A stretch of 14,246 nucleotides of DNA from Propionibacteriaceae bacterium. GTDB lineage: Bacteria > Actinomycetota > Actinomycetes > Propionibacteriales > Propionibacteriaceae. The translations under genes and the position numbers were made by a program. The notes under the pieces are model-generated. The model was not told the DNA's origin and ran no database searches. It saw nothing but the letters and a program-made list of their open reading frames with translations. Each line of letters starts with the position of its first letter. Position 1 is the first letter of the stretch. Shown here piece by piece: positions 1 to 6,019 of this stretch. The stretch spans positions 1 through 14,246 of the forward strand of contig WQYJ01000032.1 in the NCBI GenBank assembly GCA_009781325.1, read 5' to 3'.

Positions 1-684
1 CCAGCCCTCGGGGTTGAGCGGTTAGGCAGCTACATACCCATGAGCTCCCTTCCGAAGACACTGAATAATCTTCCTGTCCTTGGTGTCGCTGAAGACAGCC
101 TGAAACCCATCGGCTTTCGCCCAGATGGAACCTTCATTGTTGCCGGAATGCCAGGCTCTGGTCGTACGACAGCCCTGCGTTATCTGGCTCATGCCCTGCA
201 TCGATGGAATCCGAGGATACCGAAGTATTACATCGGGCCCTCCAGATCAGTGCTTCATACAGAAGGAATCTGGGCCGACTCAGCGAAGACAGAAGAAGAA
301 ATCTCCAAGCTTGCCGCTGATATTCAGCCGGTATTCGACCTCGTCACCGGGGATCAACCCGGAGGGATTCTGTTTATCGAGTCACTGTCTGAGTTCATTG
401 GTTCAAACGTGGAGCAGGCGATTGTCGCCCTCATCCGCGCAGGAAGACGCAACGGCCACTTCATCATCGGTGAAGCAGAATCCGCCGGATGGGCTTCAGC
501 ATGGCCTATCGTCTCCGAGATTCGCAATGGGCGGCGCGGCTTTATCCTGCAGCCCGATCAAGGTGACGGCGACCTGTTCCGTGTTGACTTCCCTCGCATG
601 AAAAGAGCCGACTATCCTCTTGGGCGCGGGATCATGGTTGATGCTGGAAAGTTCCAGGTTGTTCAGCTTCCCGTTCCGGAGTAA
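1..684 (+). CDS. FtsK/SpoIIIE-family ATPase, C-terminal part (EccC/EssC-like), 5' truncated by window
   Basis: The reading frame is open from base 1 with no upstream stop, so the ATG at base 40 is an internal methionine and this is the 3' end of a longer gene (227 codons visible). The visible part is one RecA-like motor domain. It has a Walker A GMPGSGRT at bases 145-168, a degenerate Walker B-like ILFIES at bases 367-384, an LIRAGRRNGH segment typical of this family before the next core strand, and a QPDQGDGDLF stretch followed by PLGRGIMVDAGKFQVVQL, the usual ending of FtsK/EccC C-terminal domains. Family members are DNA translocases or the membrane motors of type VII secretion. A C-terminal domain with a weak Walker B fits an EccC/EssC-type multi-domain protein better than cell-division FtsK, but the N-terminus is outside the window, so that choice is inference. 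It converges on the - strand operon with 5 bases between stop codons. Confidence 0.85.
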   Translation, partial: PALGVERLGSYIPMSSLPKTLNNLPVLGVAEDSLKPIGFRPDGTFIVAGMPGSGRTTALRYLAHALHRWNPRIPKYYIGPSRSVLHTEGIWADSAKTEEEISKLAADIQPVFDLVTGDQPGGILFIESLSEFIGSNVEQAIVALIRAGRRNGHFIIGEAESAGWASAWPIVSEIRNGRRGFILQPDQGDGDLFRVDFPRMKRADYPLGRGIMVDAGKFQVVQLPVPE

Positions 685-689
685 CCCAT

Positions 690-1430
690 CTAGCCGTCAT
701 CTTCAATGTCGCCGGGATGTTCAAGCAACTCGAGATCGTCAACAGTGACGAACCCCGAGGACACCGCCCATTCAACCAGACGTGATCTCCGCCCTGAGGC
801 GTGCTGACGCAGCCCACCTCTCATCCCTTCGACGCCCATCTTGTCGAGCTTCATGCAGATATTGTCGATCTTCTTCTCGAGGCGTTTCACTGTCCAGCCG
901 ATGCGGTCTGCGGCTTCTGAGTTGGATGGGACGTGGATCATGCCGAATCCCTCCCTGCGCAGCATTGGTTCAGCTAGTGCGGTGACAGCAAGCCGCTGTG
1001 CGGGTGTCCAATCAATATCGGCAACGGTGGCACCAGTGTCAGTGAGGTATTCCGGAGATGCATCACGCCACATCGGGATTTCGTTCTGGAATTGGAGATG
1101 ATAAGTACACGGCCCTGCGGTGAACACCACATCGACTTCTCCGAAGACCAGGGGCAACCTCGATGATGGCCCCAACCATGCCTGCAGGTTTGTCTGCCGA
1201 TCGAAGACCGTGGCGGCAGTTGTTCCCCCGACATTGCACAGCCACCACAAGTCGTACTCGTGGATGAGTCGTAAGAACCGCCGATGGAGATAGGGGTTAG
1301 CATCCAAGGAAAAGTCAGCTTCGCGCCCAATATCGAACACCTCCCCCGGCCGGATGACGTGGGAGCGCCCCTCATATTCGACGTGGAGGGCAGGCCCCAG
1401 ATCTACATCGACACTCTTCGAATTATTCAT
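690..1430 (-). CDS. FHA-like / helix-turn-helix protein, candidate output regulator
   Basis: Protein of 246 aa. A GTG at 1445 is in frame, but the Shine-Dalgarno GAGGTGG at 1443-1437 lies 6 nt before the ATG at 1430 and includes part of that GTG, so the ATG is the better start. It lies 1 nt after the kinase stop. Residues about 14-115 form an FHA-like beta domain: IGRE at 34-37, HRRFLRL at 49-55 and WWLCNVGG at 62-69. The usual Ser and His of the S-R-R-H motif are replaced by His and Phe, and the usual Asn-Gly-Thr by T-A-A, so phosphothreonine binding is doubtful. Residues about 142-207 look like a winged or LuxR-type helix-turn-helix (TPAQRLAVTALAEPMLR, then AADRIGWTVKRLEKKID). A basic RRSRLVEWAV and an acidic tail follow. 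I recognise the layout as a recurrent actinobacterial FHA-domain family of unproven role. DNA binding is inferred from the HTH-like part only. It is the last gene of the operon. Confidence 0.8.
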   Translation of the reverse strand: MNNSKSVDVDLGPALHVEYEGRSHVIRPGEVFDIGREADFSLDANPYLHRRFLRLIHEYDLWWLCNVGGTTAATVFDRQTNLQAWLGPSSRLPLVFGEVDVVFTAGPCTYHLQFQNEIPMWRDASPEYLTDTGATVADIDWTPAQRLAVTALAEPMLRREGFGMIHVPSNSEAADRIGWTVKRLEKKIDNICMKLDKMGVEGMRGGLRQHASGRRSRLVEWAVSSGFVTVDDLELLEHPGDIEDDG

Positions 1431-1431
1431 G

Positions 1432-3018
1432 CTAGACCACCTCACAAGCTTGTTCTAGCTCCGAGCCGCTCCCGTTTCGGATCACTCGGACTTTTATACA
1501 CATGATCTTGGTTGATTCTGGAATGGGAACAGTCACCGTGGTCACCGATGTCGTATGGGTCTCACCCGGCGGGTCCACGGTGTACTGGTATTTGTCACCC
1601 TCGTGGGGGTCAGGATTTGTCCAGGTAAAGACAATCACCGACTCTTCGAGGTTCACCTCACCGCTGATCTCTGTCGGAGACAGCGGAATGTCGATATCCC
1701 CCTGAGGGGTCTGTTTGGATGCAGAGGTGGGAGGAGACGGTGTGGGCTCATAGTTGCCTTCTGGATCCCGGACATAGATCACCACCACGACCAACACAAC
1801 AATGGCCACGATGATTCCTAGGATCAGAAATGTCTTCCATAGCGGTGCTGACTTGTCTTTCGGCGGCTGTACGGAGGTGTCTACATCGGTGGTGTCTTCC
1901 ATCGGGGTTAAGGCCAGAGGACGAACCTGAGTTGGTGCAAGGACCACCTCATCATAGGCACCTGGCTGAATCTGCGGTGCTGGGCGGTCGAAGATCCCCA
2001 GTGATTCGTGTGTCTGTACGGAGTCGCTGATGATAGGAAGAGATGGGTTAATCATCTTCAGAGGACGCAGTTCAGTCCCCCCGGCGTCCCCATCCTCATC
2101 CTCGATCCTCTGGGAGCCTGAGTCCTCCAGAATATCCATCTGTGTCGGCGGAAGGTCGAGTTCGGCTTCCACCTGACGAAGAGCCATACCGAAGGCCCGC
2201 ATGGACGGATATCGTGCCGTAGGCAATTTCGCCATCGCAGTGGACAAAATCTGATCCAAGGAATCGGGTGTGTCTACTCTGCCCAGAGGACGATAGGGTT
2301 CGTGGCGAATCCGGTCAATCATGGCATGGGCTTTATTGTCACCGCCGAGGACCTCGAAGGGTGCGCGCCCGGTCAGAAGAGCATAGATCGTTGCAGCCAA
2401 ACTCCAGATGTCGGATTGCCGTGTCGGAACTGGGTTCTTGTCGAAAGCTTCCGGTGGTGACCACGGGATTGACATGCCCTGGGCTTTTCCTTCAGCGGCT
2501 TCAGCATTGGTCATCGCAATGCCAAAGTCCCCCAGCACCGGCCTACCCCACCGATCCATCAAGATATTGGCTGGTTTCACGTCCCGGTGAAGGATTCCTT
2601 GCGTACCGCCGCCAGGGATCTCATAGCAGTGTGCTGACTCCAGGGCACCTGCCAGTTGGATTCCGATCTTCAGAACATTGGTCAGTGACCATTGGGTTTT
2701 CCGCAGGCCTTGAGCTAGAGCTGCTCCGGGATAGTACTCCATGACCAAGTACGGCCGCCCGTCGACTGCAACACCGGAGGAGAAGACAGTGATGATGTTT
2801 TGATGCCCGGACAGCCCCGCCATGGCATCGGCTTCTTTATTGAGCCGGGCGGCTGATTCAGAACCAGCCATATCCGCATGCAGGACCTTGACGGCAACCT
2901 CACGGCGAGGAGTGATCTGGGAATAGAGGAAGACATCAGCGAACCCGCCGCGGCCAAGCTCACGAATGAAGGTAAAACCAGGAATCTCTGGGGGGGTCGC
3001 AGATGCGGCTTCGCTCAT
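1432..3018 (-). CDS. Transmembrane Ser/Thr protein kinase (PknB/Pkb2-like) with Fn3-like outer domain
   Basis: Protein of 528 aa. The kinase core is intact: glycine loop GRGGFADV at 22-29, AVKV lysine K44, catalytic HRDVKPAN at 144-151, DFG at 164-166, PPE in place of APE at 188-190, and DIWSLA at 203-208. An acidic, Thr/Pro-containing linker (about 285-392) precedes one membrane helix at about 396-416. Some 112 residues then lie outside the cell: a Thr/Pro-rich spacer and a beta-rich domain from about 450 to the end (VIVFTWTNPDP, YQYTVDPPGE, CIKVRVIRNGSG) with two cysteines, C507 and C525, that could form a disulfide. PASTA repeats of classic PknB are absent. The start overlaps the preceding stop (ATGA) and has GAGGAG at 3029-3024, 5 nt upstream. 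The PP2C phosphatase and FHA proteins in the same operon are its likely antagonist and substrates or readers (inference). The order and content resemble the Pkb2 cluster of bifidobacteria, which I recall but could not check. Confidence 0.93.
   Translation of the reverse strand: MSEAASATPPEIPGFTFIRELGRGGFADVFLYSQITPRREVAVKVLHADMAGSESAARLNKEADAMAGLSGHQNIITVFSSGVAVDGRPYLVMEYYPGAALAQGLRKTQWSLTNVLKIGIQLAGALESAHCYEIPGGGTQGILHRDVKPANILMDRWGRPVLGDFGIAMTNAEAAEGKAQGMSIPWSPPEAFDKNPVPTRQSDIWSLAATIYALLTGRAPFEVLGGDNKAHAMIDRIRHEPYRPLGRVDTPDSLDQILSTAMAKLPTARYPSMRAFGMALRQVEAELDLPPTQMDILEDSGSQRIEDEDGDAGGTELRPLKMINPSLPIISDSVQTHESLGIFDRPAPQIQPGAYDEVVLAPTQVRPLALTPMEDTTDVDTSVQPPKDKSAPLWKTFLILGIIVAIVVLVVVVIYVRDPEGNYEPTPSPPTSASKQTPQGDIDIPLSPTEISGEVNLEESVIVFTWTNPDPHEGDKYQYTVDPPGETHTTSVTTVTVPIPESTKIMCIKVRVIRNGSGSELEQACEVV
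1437..1443 (-). promoter_or_regulatory. Shine-Dalgarno GAGGTGG deciding the start at 1430
   Basis: Reading the - strand, GAGGTGG ends 6 nt before the ATG at 1430 and sits inside the last codons of the kinase gene. It rules against the in-frame GTG at 1445, which would overlap its own ribosome binding site. Confidence 0.75.
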
Positions 3019-4577
3019 ACCAGCTCCTCAATGGTCATGGTTAGGTCCTTGGAAAGGAAAAACACATCACCATTTCGGGCTAGTTCTTGTTGTCCGTCGG
3101 TCAGCCGACGATCCGGCTTGCCTTTTCTTCTCAGGATTGTGCCGTTTCTCCCCAAACTGGTCACCATCACCGACCAGTCTTCAAGATCAACGCGCAGATG
3201 GGTTCCCGAAATATGGGAATCATCGACAGTAATCAGTGCCGGAATATCCGCATTGGAGAAACGGGCGGCTTCCGGGCGGCGTCCAATCACCATCGGTTGG
3301 TCGATGGAGCGTACCTCACCATTAGGCAGGCGTACGCGTCCCAGGACCGGTCTTGGGATCTGAACAGCATCGCCTTCAAGTGTTGCATCACAGGTTCGGC
3401 AGTACATCAGCCTGGTGGAATTCGGTGTCCCGCACCCAACGCATATACGCGCGGAGACCATAGTTACCGCGGAGGATGGCGAGGGAGCTGGCTGTGCTGC
3501 CATAGGTGAGGCTGGCGGCCCCTGCGGTGCCGCAGATGGATCGGAGGGCGGCTGCGGGCCAGTCAGGGCAAAGAAAGCAGCGGCTGCAAGATCCTTGGGC
3601 TCCTCGGAGGCTGGCTCAGAAACTGCTGGCCCCGGAACCGACATCACTGTCATTCCATCATGATCATCGAGATCTTCTGGGGATTGCTCGGGCTGGCTGA
3701 CCTGTTGGATGGCTCTATGAGGGACTGTAGATCCATCAGCCTGCGATGAATCGGGTGCCCCGGGCTCTTCAAAGAAGGAACGGTACAAGGTGGTGTGATG
3801 AGGATCATCCTCATCATCTGCTGATTGACCATCATCGCCGGGAAGTACCCCATAGGCGGCTACCTGGCCAAGTCCTGGCGATGAATCAGCTTGCACCGCT
3901 TCCGGCTCTGCTTGAGACGAATTGTCTGCCTGCATGTCGTCCGGCATGAGCGTCACGTGGTCATCACGCGGCGCGAGGTTCTCCTCGGCAGGGGTTTGCG
4001 GCTCATCGACCGGTGCGCGAGCGTTGGCACCGGCCGGTACGGCTGGAGGCGGTACGACTGCTTGAGCAGGCGGTGACGGCACTGCTGGCGGTGTTGCTGG
4101 TTTGACTACACTGGCTGCAGCCATATCCGCACTCGGAATCGTCGGCGGGCCTGCCATCTCAATCACAGAGACCCGAGCCACACCCTCGTATAGCGGCCAG
4201 TAGAAGGCATCCTCAGCTTGAGAGTTCGTCACCAGCGTCAATCCCTGGGGATCAACGATGATTTCTTCTCTCCAGGTCGTGATCTTGGAGCCATCGATAC
4301 GCACCGGGCCGGATGGTGTTTTTACCTCGACGTAGAGATCCCCGCGCACAGCGACATGGACCGACGAGTCCTCAAACAACGCCAAGGCAAAAGAAGGCGC
4401 CAATGTCAGCGACACCCCAGAGTCATTAACGATCCTCTGCATGATCTGCGGGAAATTCTCCCCTTGTTTCAACCCTGCCCACAGTGACACTGCCAGTTCA
4501 TGCGAGGTCTGCGGCGGCAGGGCAACGCAACCGGCACTGCAAATAATCCCGAACCATTGTCCAGGCAAATACCTCAT
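3015..4577 (-). CDS. FHA-domain protein with zinc ribbon and long acidic/proline-rich linker
   Basis: Protein of 520 aa from the ATG at 4577. A GTG at 4580 directly before it is only 1 nt from the Shine-Dalgarno AAGGAGGT (4589-4582), so the ATG is preferred. Residues 1-140 form a globular domain (WFGIICSAG, LWAGLKQGE, FALALFEDSSVHVAVRGDLY, ITTWREE) seen in actinobacterial FHA proteins but without a known function. Residues about 145-370 are a low-complexity Pro/Ala/Asp/Glu linker. Next come a zinc ribbon with C379, C382, C393, C396 and a C-terminal FHA domain (about 412-520) with G432-R433, S457, H460 and N478-G-T, the residues expected for phosphothreonine binding. The linker carries acidic-Thr motifs (DDHVTLMP, DPHHTTLYRS, DDHDGMTVMS) that look like kinase acceptor sites. 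No membrane segment or signal peptide is visible, so it is probably cytoplasmic. It starts 18 nt after the PP2C stop and overlaps the kinase start by 4 nt. Likely a kinase substrate and adaptor (inference). Confidence 0.88.
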   Translation of the reverse strand: MRYLPGQWFGIICSAGCVALPPQTSHELAVSLWAGLKQGENFPQIMQRIVNDSGVSLTLAPSFALALFEDSSVHVAVRGDLYVEVKTPSGPVRIDGSKITTWREEIIVDPQGLTLVTNSQAEDAFYWPLYEGVARVSVIEMAGPPTIPSADMAAASVVKPATPPAVPSPPAQAVVPPPAVPAGANARAPVDEPQTPAEENLAPRDDHVTLMPDDMQADNSSQAEPEAVQADSSPGLGQVAAYGVLPGDDGQSADDEDDPHHTTLYRSFFEEPGAPDSSQADGSTVPHRAIQQVSQPEQSPEDLDDHDGMTVMSVPGPAVSEPASEEPKDLAAAAFFALTGPQPPSDPSAAPQGPPASPMAAQPAPSPSSAVTMVSARICVGCGTPNSTRLMYCRTCDATLEGDAVQIPRPVLGRVRLPNGEVRSIDQPMVIGRRPEAARFSNADIPALITVDDSHISGTHLRVDLEDWSVMVTSLGRNGTILRRKGKPDRRLTDGQQELARNGDVFFLSKDLTMTIEELV

Positions 4578-4581
4578 CACT

Positions 4582-4589
4582 ACCTCCTT
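4582..4589 (-). promoter_or_regulatory. Strong Shine-Dalgarno AAGGAGGT in the 18-nt PP2C-FHA gap
   Basis: This near-perfect anti-16S complement lies in one of only two gaps of real length in the operon and favours the ATG at 4577 over the GTG at 4580. It suggests that this gene is translated independently and well, unlike its coupled neighbours. Confidence 0.75.
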
Positions 4590-4595
4590 GCGGGA

Positions 4596-5387
4596 CTAAT
4601 CCCACACTCCTTTTCCCCACTGAAGATCCTCAATTGTCTCTTCCTCTGGAGGATGTGCTGCTTTCTTTACATCAACGATGATGACCGAAATATTATCTCG
4701 CCCACCTGCTGTCATGGCTGCTGCGACCAACTCATCTACCACTTGCTGAGCCGGAATTGGCTGGGTCACTATGTGTGCAACAAGGGCATCATCGAGCTCG
4801 CTGGTCAACCCATCTGAACATATCATCCAACGCTGATCACCTTCAACCGGTATCATCCAGTATTCAGGATCTTCAACAGTGCGTGCACCAAGAACTCGGG
4901 TAATCACGTTCCGGCGAGGGTAATCCCGCAGAGCCGAGGAAGCCATCTTCCCAGCATCAATCAATTCCTGTGCCTCCGAGTGGTCAACAGACACCTGCTC
5001 TAGTTTTCCGTTCACCACACGATAGGTACGCGAGTCTCCCAGGTTGACCACTAGCCAGTACGGCCACCCGTTTTGCTCAACAAAGACCATTCCAGAGATC
5101 GTGGTTCCTGCTGCTCGGCGCTTGCTGGCTATCTTCATAGCATTGATCTGATGACGCCCGCGCGCTAAAGCATCCCTGACATCTTCAACGCTGGGGCGGC
5201 TGCCCAGTTTCTTGAGCTCTTCGACAGCAACCGTACTGGCACGCTGTCCATCATCGTGCCCGCCCATCCCATCAGCAACAATGAACATCGGCGGTTGGAC
5301 CAAAATGGTGTCCTCATTCAGCTTTCGGTGCGGTCCTGTCTCCGTACAGAAGCCCACAGTGAGTTCTAAATGATCGCAGAGTCTCAT
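4596..5387 (-). CDS. PP2C-family Ser/Thr protein phosphatase (PstP/PrpC-like), soluble
   Basis: Protein of 263 aa, a bare PP2C catalytic domain. The metal and phosphate-site motifs are all present: R21 and NED at 24-26, ADGMGGH at 38-44, GDSR at 117-120, DHS at 135-137, SDGLT at 191-195 and GRDN at 229-232. These give the acidic ligands D39, D118, D192 and D231. It should remove phosphate from Ser/Thr residues with Mn2+ or Mg2+ and so oppose the kinase three genes down the transcript. Unlike mycobacterial PstP, it has no transmembrane segment and ends in a short acidic tail (PPEEETIEDLQW) that itself resembles a kinase acceptor site. The start overlaps the previous stop (ATGA). The best upstream AGG is too close to count as a good ribosome site, so translation probably depends on coupling to the FHA gene before it. 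Specific substrates are inferred from context only. Confidence 0.95.
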   Translation of the reverse strand: MRLCDHLELTVGFCTETGPHRKLNEDTILVQPPMFIVADGMGGHDDGQRASTVAVEELKKLGSRPSVEDVRDALARGRHQINAMKIASKRRAAGTTISGMVFVEQNGWPYWLVVNLGDSRTYRVVNGKLEQVSVDHSEAQELIDAGKMASSALRDYPRRNVITRVLGARTVEDPEYWMIPVEGDQRWMICSDGLTSELDDALVAHIVTQPIPAQQVVDELVAAAMTAGGRDNISVIIVDVKKAAHPPEEETIEDLQWGKGVWD

Positions 5388-6019
5388 ACCTGGGACACTT
5401 TCTCCACAGAGATTCTCCGGCGCCCCAGCATCAGTGAATCTCCGACACGAACCCGTACGACTTCGTCAGGAGTCAGCGCCAAATGCTGAAGACCATCTCT
5501 CGATATCGCTGATCCATTGGTGGATCCTCGGTCTTTAACCCAGAAGCCTTCCTTATCGAAACCGAACTCCATGTGAACCTTGGAGATTGACCTTTCAGGG
5601 TCATTGATAGCAACACAGGTGATGGATGGATCCTTCGATGCGGGGTTTCGCCCCAGAAGTCCAGCTCCGGAAATACTGACCCGCTGGCCTTGATCGGTCA
5701 CTAAGTCAACCCCCTGACAGGCTTCTTCTGTCTCCAGAGAGCGGTCATCCCAACCTTGTGGGGCTAGTGTTGTATACCCGAGCTCCGAATCCACAGGCGC
5801 GCCCACACCTGGTACGTCGAAGGACGGCCATGAGGAGGGCGGCAGCGTCGGTAAGGATTCACCAGTCATTTCTTCTTGTCCGGCGTCAACGAACTGCTGT
5901 GTCCTAGTTCCTGGGACCTCAGAGATGATGAAACCGGAGGGACTGGATATCGACCGTCCGCAGGATTCACATGCACCGTTAGCGACGTGGGCCGCACAAT
6001 GTGGACAGACAGGACTCAT
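5384..6019 (-). CDS. Zinc-ribbon FHA-domain protein (short)
   Basis: Protein of 211 aa. An N-terminal zinc ribbon has C5, C8, C17 and C20 (CPHC and CESC). A variable linker of about 95 residues contains an acidic/Thr region with GYTTLAP at 81-87. The C-terminal FHA domain (about 103-211) has LLGRNP at 121-126, RSISKVH at 143-149 and RGSTNG at 164-169, so the phosphothreonine-binding residues R124, S146, H149 and N168 are intact. The overall plan (acidic Thr-Thr site in a linker, then one FHA domain) recalls GarA/OdhI, where phosphorylation of a Thr-Thr site lets the FHA domain bind its own tail; equivalence is inference. The start overlaps the preceding stop (ATGA) and has AGGAGGG at 6029-6023. 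It lies between the transglutaminase-like gene and the phosphatase, and could link the envelope module to the phospho-signalling module. Confidence 0.9.
   Translation of the reverse strand: MSPVCPHCAAHVANGACESCGRSISSPSGFIISEVPGTRTQQFVDAGQEEMTGESLPTLPPSSWPSFDVPGVGAPVDSELGYTTLAPQGWDDRSLETEEACQGVDLVTDQGQRVSISGAGLLGRNPASKDPSITCVAINDPERSISKVHMEFGFDKEGFWVKDRGSTNGSAISRDGLQHLALTPDEVVRVRVGDSLMLGRRRISVEKVSQV

Noticed and set aside
40..42. ATG at base 40 as the start of a small ATPase gene
   Set aside because: The frame is open upstream to base 1, and a lone P-loop domain starting so close to its first strand would be odd; it is the end of a longer gene.
125..601. Second plus-strand frame within the FtsK-like gene
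   Set aside because: It overlaps a frame carrying Walker A and the family C-terminus; the product has no motifs.
684..760. Intrinsic terminator after the FtsK-like gene
   Set aside because: I found no stable GC hairpin followed by a T run on either strand here.
2878..3363. Plus-strand open frame of about 161 codons
   Set aside because: It is antisense to the kinase and FHA gene ends, which have clear domains; its product is Ser/Arg-rich without a fold pattern.
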